Assembly: GCA_021787365.1 (NCBI GenBank)
Contig: JAJYMB010000003.1
Span: 30,473 to 94,472 of the forward strand
Direction: 5' to 3'
Source: Actinomycetes bacterium
GTDB taxonomy: Bacteria > Actinomycetota > Acidimicrobiia > Acidimicrobiales > Palsa-688
Length of the DNA: 64,000 bases
Part shown: positions 7,187-16,999 of the stretch, one piece after another
Numbering within the stretch: position 1 is the stretch's first letter
Layout: the number at the start of each line of letters is the position of its first letter
Position numbers and translations under genes: made by a program
The notes under the pieces: model-generated
What the model was told of the DNA's origin: nothing
Seen by the model: the letters and a program-made list of their open reading frames with translations, nothing else
Database searches by the model: none

Positions 7187-8707
7187 TCAGGCGACCCTTT
7201 CGGCTTCGTCCTCCAGCGCCCCAAAGGGCTCTACCCGCTGAGAGTGAGCGGAGACCTGCCGGAGCGTCCTTTGGGCGGGCTCGGGGAGCAGGCGCGTCAA
7301 GAGCAGGCCGATCCCGGCGGCCACGGCGGCTATGGCCAGCATCGGCCGCAGCCCGAACCGTGCATCGAGGGCCGGTACGAGGAAAACCCCGACGAACGCG
7401 CCGAGCTTGCCCAACCCGGCAGCGACCCCGTGCCCCGTCGTGCGCGAGTACACCGGGAACACCTCCGATGGCAGCACGAAGGTCGTTGTGTTGGGGCCGA
7501 ACTCGACGAAGAAGTAACTGAGCCCGAACACGGCGATGAACGCACCGATACTGGCCGTCAGCGCGGGCACCGCGAAGAGGGCGAAGAAGGCCAGCACGAG
7601 CGCGCCGAACCCGAGAGATTGGAGCCGGCGGTGGCCGATGCGGTCCATCCACCAGATAGCGGCCGCGTAGCCAGGCACTGCGAATACCACGAACATTGCC
7701 AAGGACCAGACCAGCTTCGCCGTGACATCGGCTCCGGGGTCCACTCCCTTCAAGATGACGGGCAGCGACAGGGTGTTGCCGTAGTAGGCGTAATCGAAGA
7801 CGAACCAGGCGCCGGCTGTGCCGACGACGAGCTTGAGCATCCGTAGGTCTGTCAGGCGCAGCCTGCCCTCGCGGGGCATTGCTGGGGGGACCACGCCCGG
7901 GACCGGCCGAGAGGACGAGGGAGCCGGCAGGGCTCCCTTGGAGAAAATCGCCATCTCTTCGGCAGCCTTGGCGGCTCGCCCCTGGACCTCGGCCTGGAAC
8001 CTCGGCGATTCGGGCATTTTGGTGCGGAAGTAAATGACGGACAGGGCCGGAAGTGCGCCTAGGCCCAGGAGCAATCGCCAAGTGAGGTCGTGGCCCACGT
8101 GGGCCTCCAAGAGGGCGAGTGCGATCAATGGGCCGACGATCAGGCCCAGTGCCTGCATCGAGAACACCATGCTCACTAGACGACCCCGGTCGCGGCGGTT
8201 CGAGTACTCGCTCATCAGCACGGCCGAGACGGGGTAGTCGCCACCAATGCCCAAGCCGAGCAGCAAGCGCGTCAAGACCAGGACCAAGACGTTCGGTGCC
8301 AGGGCGGAAAGGAGGGCTCCCGCCACCATCACGCTGGCGACCAGAGCGTAGACCTTCTTGCGTCCGAAGCGGTCGGCAAGACGGCCGAAAATGACGGCGC
8401 CGATGAAGGCCCCCAGTACCGCTGCCCCGGACACCCAGCTCGTCTCTGCCGTTGAGAGGTGCCATTCGCTAGAGACCAGGGCCGCCACCGTACTAATGAC
8501 GAACAAGTCGTAAGCGTCGGTGAAAAAGCCCATCCCCGAGACAACGACCGCCTTGCGGTGGAAGCGGGACAGGGGGGCCTCGTCAAGAGCCTGAGCAAGA
8601 TCGTCTTTCCTGCTCCGCTCGGCATGGTCCGTTCCGGCTTCCTTGTGGCGAAGAGCGGAGCCGGCACCGAGGTGGGGCGGGAGAGGGCTGTTACCTTTTG
8701 GTTGCAT
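7187..8707 (-). CDS. MFS transporter, phosphate:H+ symporter (PHS)-like
   Basis: A 506-residue, 12-segment transporter. The ATG at 8707 (MQPKGNSPLP) is preferred to the longer frame because the extra residues are non-homologous. Motifs include FFTDAYDLFVIS in helix 1, GRLADRFGRKKVY after helix 2, and LGLGIGGDYPVSAVLMSEYS, which matches the PHS family of proton-coupled phosphate transporters. A central loop (about 230-280) separates the halves, and FGPNTTTFVLPSEVFP opens the C-terminal signature. Upstream lies a triple 11-nt direct repeat resembling a PhoP-binding PHO box (8767-8799), which independently supports a phosphate-related role. Confidence 0.8.
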   Translation of the reverse strand: MQPKGNSPLPPHLGAGSALRHKEAGTDHAERSRKDDLAQALDEAPLSRFHRKAVVVSGMGFFTDAYDLFVISTVAALVSSEWHLSTAETSWVSGAAVLGAFIGAVIFGRLADRFGRKKVYALVASVMVAGALLSALAPNVLVLVLTRLLLGLGIGGDYPVSAVLMSEYSNRRDRGRLVSMVFSMQALGLIVGPLIALALLEAHVGHDLTWRLLLGLGALPALSVIYFRTKMPESPRFQAEVQGRAAKAAEEMAIFSKGALPAPSSSRPVPGVVPPAMPREGRLRLTDLRMLKLVVGTAGAWFVFDYAYYGNTLSLPVILKGVDPGADVTAKLVWSLAMFVVFAVPGYAAAIWWMDRIGHRRLQSLGFGALVLAFFALFAVPALTASIGAFIAVFGLSYFFVEFGPNTTTFVLPSEVFPVYSRTTGHGVAAGLGKLGAFVGVFLVPALDARFGLRPMLAIAAVAAGIGLLLTRLLPEPAQRTLRQVSAHSQRVEPFGALEDEAERVA

Positions 8708-8766
8708 ACGCTCTGGCTTGCCAGTATGTCGGGCGCAAGTAAACGCAGGCCGAACTCCGACCGGAT

Positions 8767-8799
8767 TCAAGATGAATACAAGATGAACACCCAGTGAAC
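8767..8799 (-). promoter_or_regulatory. PHO-box-like triple direct repeat (candidate PhoP site)
   Basis: Read on the minus strand, three contiguous 11-base units occur: GTTCACTGGGT, GTTCATCTTGT and ATTCATCTTGA. Each has TTCA at the same position. In Streptomyces, PhoP binds tandem 11-nt units with a conserved GTTCA core. The array is 60-92 bases upstream of the ATG of the PHS-like symporter and points towards it, as expected for activation under phosphate limitation. Confidence 0.6.
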
Positions 8800-8938
8800 T
8801 GGGCTGAGCAACCTCTCCCAGACCGAGCGCCCGTTGGGGCACCAGGGCGCCCCGGGCGTCCGGCGGCACACCGTTGCTTGACCGGACCGATGTTCGCAGG
8901 CCCCAAGCCCTGCCGGGCCTGCCGGCGCTGGAGGGTGG

Positions 8939-9823
8939 TCAGCGCCGGAAGGGGGCTGCCACCTCGGTGAGAAATCGGTCCATAAGGTCACGTCGCGCTG
9001 CCCCTGTGCCGAGGTTCCAGTCCGGGAGGATGAACTCGTCAACTCCAGCTCGCTCGTAACGGCCGAGCATGTCCTGCATCTCGGCCGAGCTCACCTCGAC
9101 GCTCGGCATCCGGGAGATGGGAGCCCCCGCCCCGTCCAGGGTGACGATGACCTGGGCGGACCGAGCGATCGTGCCGGGATCTCGTCCCAGTTTCTCGCAA
9201 TGGCGGCCCAGGACGGCGCCCTTGGCCGCGATCACCTCGGGTGTACCCCAGGTGTTCCACTCGTCGGCCCACTTGGCTGCTATTCGCAACGTCACTTTTT
9301 CGCCGGCGCCCCCGATGAGCAGTGGCAGGCGGTCCTGGAGAGGTTTCGGCTCCATCGGGGCGTCGACGAGATGGTAATAGCGGCCGTCGAAGTTTGCCCT
9401 CTGCGTGGTGAGGAGCCCGCGGAGCACGGCGCAGGCCTCGTCCAGGCGGGCGAGCCGGCCCGGCATGTCCGAGTACTCGATCCCGTAGGCGCGGTGCTCG
9501 TTTTCTTGCCAGCCGGCACCGATCCCGAGCACCAGGCGGCCACCGCTCAAATGGTCGACCGTGGCCGCCATGTTGGCAAGGACGGCCGGGTGGCGGTAGG
9601 TGTTCCCCGTGACCAGGGAGCCGAGGCGAAGGCCCGGGACGCTCGTCGCCAGCCCGGCGAGCACGCTCCAGCATTCGAGGAGCGGCCCGTCCGCGGGCGC
9701 CGCGGCAGGCATGAAGTGGTCGGCGACCCAGAGGCCGTCCCACCCCGTTTTCGCGGCGTGCGAGGCCGCGTCGAAGAGCTTGTCCCAAGGCTGAGTCGTC
9801 GATGGCCAGATGCTGAAGCGCAT
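8939..9823 (-). CDS. LLM-class F420-dependent oxidoreductase
   Basis: A 294-residue luciferase-like TIM barrel. Family features include the beta-1 start MRFSIWPSTTQPW, GWDGLWVADHFMP, the non-prolyl-cis region LGSLVTGNTYRHPAVLA, and GRLVLGIGAGWQENEHRAYG, a classic F420-type LLM stretch. LIGGAGEKVTLRIAAKWADEWN follows as the cofactor phosphate-binding part. Such enzymes transfer hydride between F420H2 (sometimes FMN) and diverse substrates in the cytosol. It stands as a single gene with 112 bases to the ABC-F gene upstream. The substrate cannot be inferred. Confidence 0.88.
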   Translation of the reverse strand: MRFSIWPSTTQPWDKLFDAASHAAKTGWDGLWVADHFMPAAAPADGPLLECWSVLAGLATSVPGLRLGSLVTGNTYRHPAVLANMAATVDHLSGGRLVLGIGAGWQENEHRAYGIEYSDMPGRLARLDEACAVLRGLLTTQRANFDGRYYHLVDAPMEPKPLQDRLPLLIGGAGEKVTLRIAAKWADEWNTWGTPEVIAAKGAVLGRHCEKLGRDPGTIARSAQVIVTLDGAGAPISRMPSVEVSSAEMQDMLGRYERAGVDEFILPDWNLGTGAARRDLMDRFLTEVAAPFRR

Positions 9824-9918
9824 GGCGTCACGCTACAGCGGCTGGCCTTCGAATAGTATTGGCTGCGCCCGGGCTTCTCGGTAGTTGTGCCATCGTTACG
9901 GCGTGGCGTGGCCGGAAG

Positions 9919-9934
9919 CCAGGGTCGGCCCTGG
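9919..9934 (-). terminator. Hairpin after the ABC-F gene
   Basis: CCAGGG-TCGG-CCCTGG forms a perfect six-base stem with a four-base loop immediately after the ABC-F stop codon (stop at 9936-9938). There is no T-run, as is common for terminators in high-GC actinomycetes, so this could be a terminator or an mRNA end-stabilising hairpin. Confidence 0.4.
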
Positions 9935-9935
9935 G

Positions 9936-11528
<1,593 letters not shown>

Positions 11529-11643
11529 GGCTCCATCATGGCCTGCCGGAGCCGAGCGGCGGCCCTATTTATCAGCCCGCCACCGGCGGCACTAGAGTCG
11601 GGACAACATCTGATGTATAGGCCGAAAGGGGTTTAGTCCGCTA

Positions 11644-12684
11644 GTGCAGGCAAAGTTGGTGTGCGTGGGTTCGTACGGCCCGGGCATGGGCGGCCACGGC
11701 GCTGGTATTTACCTTTTCTGGCAGGGCCGTTCTGGTGTGCTGACACCAGCGGGGACGTTTGATATGGCGGCCCCGTCGTGGCTCTGCTGGCACCCACGCC
11801 TGCCGGTCCTCTACGCAGCCGACGAGCAGGAAGGCACGGTGAGCGCGCTGGCGCTCGGCCCTGACCGTTCGTCCGGCCAAGACCTTTTGAGGGTGCTGGA
11901 GCGGCTGCCGAGCGGTGGCCGCGAGCCCTGCCACCTCGCCGTGTGCGGCAAGGGCGAATACCTGGCTTGTGCCAACTACGGGAGCGGGAGCGTCTCCATC
12001 TTTCGCCTCGACCCCGAGGGCAAGCTCGTGGAGCGCACCTGGCTCGCCGAACACCACGGGTCGAGCCGGGACAGCGAACGCCAAGACCGAGCGCACCCCC
12101 ACATGGTCGTCCCTACGGCCGACGGCAGCCGGGTCAGCGTGGTCGACCTCGGCACCGACGAGGTCCGCAGTTACCAGCTGTCGGCGCAAGGAGAGCTTTT
12201 CCTGTTGGTGACCTCGACGGTCCCCCCGGGTAGCGGCCCCCGCCAACTGGTGCGGGTGCCCGGGAGCCGGCGTGTGTTCGTGGTCGCAGAGCTCACCTCG
12301 GCACTGATCGTGGCAGACGAGGCCGAAGACGGGGGGATCGTAGTTACGGGCACTTTGGTTGCCACGGCGGCGAGCGGGAGGGAGGGCTCCCCACGCAACT
12401 TTCCTTCCCAGGCGACGCTCTCGAGTGACCACCGCCTGCTCTACCTCTCCAACCGTGGTGCCGACACCATCGCCGTGTTCGCTACAGATGATCTGCGCCG
12501 TACCGGCGAGTACCCGAGCGGCGGCAAGTGGCCGCGCCACTTCGCGCTCGACGGGCCATATCTCTACGTTGCCAACCAGTTCGACGACACACTGGCCCTG
12601 CTCGAGATAGACCCCTTGACCGGGGCGCCATCAATTTCGTCGACCTACACCGTGGGCAGCCCGGCTTGCGTCGTGGTCCGCTGA
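11644..12684 (+). CDS. Lactonase family (6-phosphogluconolactonase-type) beta-propeller protein
   Basis: A 346-residue seven-bladed propeller of the Pgl/YbhE type. Blades are marked by YAADEQEGTVSALAL, YLACANYGSGSVSIFRLD, HPHMVVPTADGSRVSVVDLG, YLSNRGADTIAVF and YVANQFDDTLALLEID. Conserved family features are the HPHM stretch and RGADTIAVF, with GGKWPRHFALD. Family members hydrolyse 6-phosphogluconolactone or related lactones in the cytosol. The start is GTG at 11644; it is divergent from the ABC-F gene. With a molybdenum oxidoreductase next, a role in opening sugar lactones is possible but unproven. Confidence 0.85.
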   Translation: MQAKLVCVGSYGPGMGGHGAGIYLFWQGRSGVLTPAGTFDMAAPSWLCWHPRLPVLYAADEQEGTVSALALGPDRSSGQDLLRVLERLPSGGREPCHLAVCGKGEYLACANYGSGSVSIFRLDPEGKLVERTWLAEHHGSSRDSERQDRAHPHMVVPTADGSRVSVVDLGTDEVRSYQLSAQGELFLLVTSTVPPGSGPRQLVRVPGSRRVFVVAELTSALIVADEAEDGGIVVTGTLVATAASGREGSPRNFPSQATLSSDHRLLYLSNRGADTIAVFATDDLRRTGEYPSGGKWPRHFALDGPYLYVANQFDDTLALLEIDPLTGAPSISSTYTVGSPACVVVR

Positions 12685-12740
12685 CCCGAGCTCTGGCCCA
12701 GCCGCTGGCAGACGCGGCGCCAGCCTGACCGGCGGCCTCC

Positions 12741-12800
12741 GCCCTTTTGCCGCTCGCCCTTTTGCCGCTCGCCCTTTTGCCGCTCGCCCTTTTGCCGCAC
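12741..12800. repeat. Tandem repeat, 4 x 15 bp
   Basis: Four back-to-back copies of GCCCTTTTGCCGCTC (12741-12755, 12756-12770, 12771-12785, 12786-12800, the last with CAC at its end). They lie between the lactonase gene and the molybdenum hydroxylase gene, 26 bases before the ATG. The unit is not palindromic. It could vary in copy number by slippage and lies where a promoter would be expected. Confidence 0.9.
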
Positions 12801-12825
12801 GGCTGTCGGGCCTAGGGTGGCGTAG

Positions 12826-15360
12826 ATGGCAGTTGTTTCCGTCAACGGCCGTTCCTACCCGCTCGATGGCGCGACCGGGATGTTGGTCGGCTGGCTGCGG
12901 GGCGCTCTCGGGCTCATCGGCACCAAGCCCGGCTGCGGGGAGGGCGTGTGCGGTGCCTGCACGGTACTGGTCGACGGAGAGCCAGTGCTGTCGTGCCAGA
13001 CGCCGGTCGGTGAGGTCGCCGGGCGGGCGGTCACCACCGTCGAAGGGCTGGCCGCCGGCGGCCGGCTCCACCCGGCGCAGCAGGCGCTGGTCGAAGAGCG
13101 GGCTTCCCAGTGCGGGTACTGCACGCCCGCCATGGCCTTGCGCATCACCGCCCTCCTCGACCACGACCCCGATCCCGACGACGGCGCCATCACCGCTGCC
13201 CTCGGGCCCAACCTGTGCCGCTGCGGCAGCTACACCCGGATCCGCCGCGCCGCCCACCGGGCAGCCGACCTCCGGCGGAAGGCAGCTGGCGAGGGTACGG
13301 GGGTGGGAGAGAACGGCTTCGACGAGGTGAGCCGGGACGGCGGTGCCACGAACCTCCTGCCGAGGCCACGGCGACCATGGGACCTCGTCCCTCCCGAGGA
13401 GCGTGAGTACGAGGCGCTCCTCGGTCCCGGGCTCGTCTGCGTGTGGCCGGCCGCCCAGCCACCCGGGAGCTGGGCTCGGCAGGGCGGGGCATGGATCCAC
13501 GTGGCGCCGGCGGGAACGGTGCGTGCGTTCAGCGGCAAGGTCGATGTCGGGCAGGACAATCGGACCGCTTTCCGGCTCCTCGTGGCCGAGGAGCTGGGGG
13601 TGGACCTCGACCGGGTGACGGTGGTCCAAGGCGACACCGACTTGTGCCCCTATGACATGGGCACCTTCGGCAGCCGTTCCATGCCCGACAGTGGCGAGGC
13701 GCTGAGGCGGGCAGCCGCCGGCGCCCGCGCCGCCCTCGAGGAGATCGGCGGAGCGGGCCGGCTCGGAGGGGCGTTCCGGCTGGTTGTGCTCGACACCGAA
13801 CCCTCGCTGGTCAAGCCAGAGGACCGGCGTTTCGTGGGCCGGCTCGGCCACGAGGCCGGGCGGGTGGACGCCGTCACCGGTCATCGGCGGTTCGCGTCGG
13901 ACCTCGAGCGTCCCCGGATGGGCCACGGCGCCCTCCTCCGGCCGGCCGTCCCCGGCGCCACGCTGCGGTCGGTGGACTGCAGCCGGGCGGAAGCGATGGC
14001 CGGGGTGAAGGTGGTACAGGAAGGGCCCTTCGTGGGCGTGGTTGCCGACGACCCAGCCACGGCGCGCCGGGCCGTGGCTGCCATCGACGCCGAATGGGAC
14101 GAGCCGCCGCCCATCGGCGACGACCTCGTCGCGTACCTGCGCGCCCAACCGGTGGCCGGCGAGGGGTGGGAACGCCAGGTCGACGAGGCGACCGGCGACG
14201 TGGCCGGCGCGCTGGGCTCCGCTCTCGAGTCCGTGACCGCCACCTACACGACCGCCTACCTGGCCCACGTACCGCTCGAGACCCGAGCCGCCCTGGCCGA
14301 GTGGGACGGCGACCGGGTGACGGTGTGGACTGGGACCCAGGTGCCTTTCGGCGTGAGGAGCCAGGTGGCGTCCGCCCTCGGTGTCGATGAGGGTGATGTC
14401 CGGGTAATAATCCCGCCGACCGGGGGCGCGTTCGGGGGAAAGCACGCCGGCGAGGTGGCCACCGAGGCCGCTCGTTTGGCCCGGGCGTCTGGGAGGCCCG
14501 TGCGGGTCCACTGGAGCCGGGCCGAGGAGCTGCGGTGGGGCACGGTCCGCCCGATGGCGGTGATCGACGTCGCCGCGGGGCTCGACCGGGCTGGCGAGCT
14601 GGCAGCATGGGACTTCCTCAACATCAACGCGGGGACGGCCGCCCTCGCGCCCCCGTACCGGATTGGCGCCAGACGCTTGCGCTACCAGCCGGCCCGCTCC
14701 CCGCTGCACCAGGGCTCCTACCGGGCCTTGGCCGCCAACGCCAACAACTTCGCCCGGGAATCGGTGATCGACGAACTGGCCCTCCGGTGCGGCGAGGGCC
14801 CGCTCCAGTTCCGCCTGGGCCGGCTCGACGACGACCGGCTGGTCGACGTACTCCGAACGGTCGCTGAGCGCTTCGGTTGGGCGGACAACGTCGCGACGGG
14901 GGCGGACAACGGCGTACGCACCGGACGGGGCCTGGCTGTGGGCCTAGAAAAGGGTGGCCGAGTGGCCACTTGCGCCGAGGTACGGGTAGGGGCCGACGGC
15001 CAGGTGACCGTCGCGCGCGTCGTCACGGCCTACGACTGCGGCACGGTGGTCAACCCCGACACTGTGGTCAACCAGATCGAGGGTGCCACGATGATGGCCC
15101 TGGGCGGCGCGCTCTTCGAGGCTCTGCCCGTCGCCGGCGGACGGCTCGCCGAGCCATCCCTCACCCACTACCCTCTGCCCCGGTTCGCCCACTTGCCCGA
15201 GATCGACGTGGTGCTCTGCGACCGCCCAGACTTGCCGCCGGCCGGCGCGGGTGAGACCCCCATGATCGCGGTCGCCCCGGCAGTCGCGAATGCCATCTTC
15301 TCGGCCACGGGCCGTCGGCTCCGCTCTCTCCCGCTTGTCCCGACCGGCAAGCTCCCCTGA
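12826..15360 (+). CDS. Fused molybdenum hydroxylase (2Fe-2S + molybdopterin subunit), isoquinoline 1-oxidoreductase-like
   Basis: An 844-residue xanthine-dehydrogenase-family protein in which two normally separate subunits are joined. Residues 1-140 carry both [2Fe-2S] clusters: plant-type C37, C42, C45, C57, and C96, C99, C131, C133 (GYCTPAM...CRCGSYTRI). Next comes a MoCo-domain-like stretch (AFSGKVDVGQDNRTAF, GTFGSRSMPDSG), then the a/b hammerhead region (about 345-430), then the cofactor domain with GGAFGGK and DCGTVVNPDTVVNQIEGA. The GAGETP near the end supplies the catalytic Glu. This early MoCo-like segment is the arrangement of IorB-type enzymes. It hydroxylates an N-heterocycle or oxidises an aldehyde, passing electrons through the clusters; no FAD subunit is nearby. 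The MocA-like gene downstream fits cofactor supply. Confidence 0.85.
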   Translation: MAVVSVNGRSYPLDGATGMLVGWLRGALGLIGTKPGCGEGVCGACTVLVDGEPVLSCQTPVGEVAGRAVTTVEGLAAGGRLHPAQQALVEERASQCGYCTPAMALRITALLDHDPDPDDGAITAALGPNLCRCGSYTRIRRAAHRAADLRRKAAGEGTGVGENGFDEVSRDGGATNLLPRPRRPWDLVPPEEREYEALLGPGLVCVWPAAQPPGSWARQGGAWIHVAPAGTVRAFSGKVDVGQDNRTAFRLLVAEELGVDLDRVTVVQGDTDLCPYDMGTFGSRSMPDSGEALRRAAAGARAALEEIGGAGRLGGAFRLVVLDTEPSLVKPEDRRFVGRLGHEAGRVDAVTGHRRFASDLERPRMGHGALLRPAVPGATLRSVDCSRAEAMAGVKVVQEGPFVGVVADDPATARRAVAAIDAEWDEPPPIGDDLVAYLRAQPVAGEGWERQVDEATGDVAGALGSALESVTATYTTAYLAHVPLETRAALAEWDGDRVTVWTGTQVPFGVRSQVASALGVDEGDVRVIIPPTGGAFGGKHAGEVATEAARLARASGRPVRVHWSRAEELRWGTVRPMAVIDVAAGLDRAGELAAWDFLNINAGTAALAPPYRIGARRLRYQPARSPLHQGSYRALAANANNFARESVIDELALRCGEGPLQFRLGRLDDDRLVDVLRTVAERFGWADNVATGADNGVRTGRGLAVGLEKGGRVATCAEVRVGADGQVTVARVVTAYDCGTVVNPDTVVNQIEGATMMALGGALFEALPVAGGRLAEPSLTHYPLPRFAHLPEIDVVLCDRPDLPPAGAGETPMIAVAPAVANAIFSATGRRLRSLPLVPTGKLP

Positions 15361-15465
15361 CGAGGGCTGCCCGTGTTCGAGCTGGACGAGGAGTTGTGGC
15401 AGTGGTCTCGACGCCCTCAGTCCCGGGCCAAATGACGCCCCCAAGCGGGTAAGGGGCGGCTCAGG

Positions 15466-16131
15466 ATGAGCGTGGCCGGTCTCCTCCTCGCCGCGGGCGG
15501 GGGCAGCCGCCTTGGTTACCCCAAGGCCCTCGTTGACTACGAGGGTGAGTTGCTCGTCGAGCGGGGCGCCAGGCTGATGTGCAGTGCTGGGCTTGTGCCC
15601 GTGGTCGTCGTGCTCGGGGCCGGCGCGCCAGCCGTGCTGGAGCGCGCCCGCATCGCCCCGGCCCGTGCGGTGGTGAACACGAAGTGGCAAGAGGGTATCG
15701 GTTCCTCGTTGCGGGCCGGCCTGGCCGCACTGGAGGCTGGGGACGGGGCCGGCACGCCCGGGCCCGATCGTGGCGGCGTGGAGGCCGCCCTCGTCGCCTT
15801 GGCGGACCAGCCGTCTGTCCGTCCCGAGCTTTTCCGGCGCCTCGTCGCCGCCTGGGCAGACGGAGCGCCCGCAGTAGTCGCCACCTTCGGCGGCGAGCAA
15901 CGCAACCCTGTCGTCCTGGACAGGGGCCTATGGGAAGATGTCAAGGCGTCGGCCCGGGGCGACGTTGGCGCTCGCGGTTACCTGCGCCGCCACCCCGAAC
16001 TGGTCAGAGCGGTAGCTTGCGACGACGTCGGCTCGGCCTTCGACATCGACACGGCCTCGGATCTACGCCGGCGCAGGCGTTCTCAGGACGAGGCCGATGC
16101 GGACAGTTCTGGTGCCTGCTGCTCGGAGTAG
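15466..16131 (+). CDS. MocA-like molybdenum cofactor nucleotidyltransferase
   Basis: A 221-residue Rossmann-type NTP transferase. The N-terminus VAGLLLAAGGGSRLGYPKAL is the LAAGxxxRxGxxK nucleotide-binding motif; VVNTKWQEGIGSSLRAGLAAL and VALADQPSVRPELFRRLV match MocA/MobA-like proteins, with the DQP metal-binding aspartate. FDIDTASDL near the end is the family's closing motif. MocA adds CMP to molybdopterin for xanthine-oxidase-type enzymes. It lies 105 bases after the fused molybdenum hydroxylase and is probably cotranscribed to mature it. The gap contains a 20-codon frame (GTG 15373, VFELDEELWQW) that may be nothing. Confidence 0.83.
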   Translation: MSVAGLLLAAGGGSRLGYPKALVDYEGELLVERGARLMCSAGLVPVVVVLGAGAPAVLERARIAPARAVVNTKWQEGIGSSLRAGLAALEAGDGAGTPGPDRGGVEAALVALADQPSVRPELFRRLVAAWADGAPAVVATFGGEQRNPVVLDRGLWEDVKASARGDVGARGYLRRHPELVRAVACDDVGSAFDIDTASDLRRRRRSQDEADADSSGACCSE

Positions 16132-16826
16132 ACCGTGAATACCCCATCGATCACGTAACGCTCGCCGGCATAGCGCGTCTCGGTGTGCTCGAGAGGTGTG
16201 CCGCGAGCGTCGTAGACGACCCGGCGCTCAACTATGAGAGGCGAACGCACGGGCACGCAGAGCGTGCTTGCCTCGGCCTTGGTGGCGACTTGGGCAGATA
16301 TCCGACTGTTGGCGAGACTGGGGACTCTCCCGATCCGTATTAGCGCAGCGTGGAGCGACTGCTCCAGGTCGCCGGCAAGGACGGGCGCGCAGTCGAGGGG
16401 GAGCGCGGCGTGCTCGAGGGCCATCGGCGTACCGTCGGCCAGCCGCAGGCGCCGGATAACCACGATGCGTGCCCCTTCGTCCAACTGCAGGGCTTCCATG
16501 TCCGCCACCGTCGCCGGCTGAAGGCTGGCTTCCAGGAGCACCGAAGAGGCGACCATCCCTCGGCGCCGCATGTCCTCGGTGAAGCTCATGAGGGAGCCAA
16601 CCCGGCGGTGTACGGGCCGCGGGGCGACGAAAGTGCCTTGCCCGCGGCGTCGCCGTACGAGCCCTTCGGCCGCCAGGTTTTGCACCGCCTGCCGGGCGGT
16701 CATCCGGCTGACCGAGAACTGCTCGGCCAGTTGGACTTCGGTGGGTACAGGGTCGCCCGGCGCCAACTGCTGGACCTTTTGCCGGAGCCAACGTTCGATC
16801 TGCTGGTACTGGGCGTCCGGGCTCAC
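16083..16826 (-). CDS. GntR family regulator, HutC subfamily (UTRA domain)
   Basis: A 247-residue regulator. The GTG at 16826 gives the usual start SPDAQYQQIERWLRQKV; the longer frame to 16928 is rejected because it runs through the operator region. The GntR helix-turn-helix is at about residues 10-75 (DPVPTEVQLAEQFSVSRMTA, then EGLVRRRRGQGTFVA). A UTRA effector domain follows (SFTEDMRRRGM, RLRLADGTPMALEHAALP, ERRVVYDARGTPLEHTETRY). It diverges from the GH38 operon and faces two GT-N-TA-N-AC sites, so it most likely represses that operon and itself, released by a sugar phosphate or similar ligand. E. coli MngR, which controls a GH38 gene, is of the same subfamily. Its 3' end overlaps the mocA-like gene by about 49 bases. 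Confidence 0.9.
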   Translation of the reverse strand: MSPDAQYQQIERWLRQKVQQLAPGDPVPTEVQLAEQFSVSRMTARQAVQNLAAEGLVRRRRGQGTFVAPRPVHRRVGSLMSFTEDMRRRGMVASSVLLEASLQPATVADMEALQLDEGARIVVIRRLRLADGTPMALEHAALPLDCAPVLAGDLEQSLHAALIRIGRVPSLANSRISAQVATKAEASTLCVPVRSPLIVERRVVYDARGTPLEHTETRYAGERYVIDGVFTVYSEQQAPELSASASS

Positions 16827-16833
16827 GGTATTA

Positions 16834-16841
16834 GTATATAC
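16834..16841. promoter_or_regulatory. HutC-type operator GTATATAC next to gntR
   Basis: GTATATAC matches the HutC-subfamily GntR consensus GT-N-TA-N-AC exactly. It is eight bases upstream of the regulator's GTG, inside the longer shared block ATTAGTATA-N-ACA, which recurs at 16928-16940. Bound regulator here would block its own transcription. Confidence 0.65.
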
Positions 16842-16931
16842 AAAGAGGTGCCGATCCAAGGCGGCTGACATCGGGTGCGCAGTATGGACTACAAGAAAAG
16901 GCTGTCTTGACACCATTCCTGGGCACAATTA

Positions 16932-16939
16932 GTATAGAC
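16932..16939. promoter_or_regulatory. HutC-type operator GTATAGAC before the GH38 operon
   Basis: GTATAGAC also fits GT-N-TA-N-AC and has the same flanks (ATTA before, A after) as the site at 16834. It lies about 60 bases upstream of the GH38 ATG at 17000, where it would cover the promoter of the mannosidase operon. The two sites are 98 bases apart, centre to centre. Confidence 0.65.
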
Positions 16940-16999
16940 ATCCTTAGAGGAAGGTACGTCAAAAGTTCGGTGCTCGTGCGCCGGGGAGGGGTTCGAAAG

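Noticed and set aside
7092..8465. A 457-codon minus-strand frame overlapping the PHS-like transporter.
   Set aside because: It is out of frame with the recognisable MFS sequence and has a shadow-like composition.
8708..8869. An upstream extension of the PHS-like transporter to 8869.
   Set aside because: It would translate through the PHO-box-like array and adds a non-homologous leader.
12741..12800. Possible CRISPR array.
   Set aside because: The 15-bp units are contiguous with no spacers, and no cas genes are present; it is a simple tandem repeat.
12631..14709. A 692-codon open frame on the minus strand opposite the molybdenum hydroxylase gene.
   Set aside because: Its sequence is Pro/Arg/His-rich without any domain. 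The plus strand encodes clear Fe-S and Moco motifs throughout, so it is a shadow of high-GC codon use.
16907..16999. An upstream start for the GH38 gene at 16907.
   Set aside because: It would place the HutC-type operator inside the coding region, and it lacks the strong ribosome site seen before 17000.
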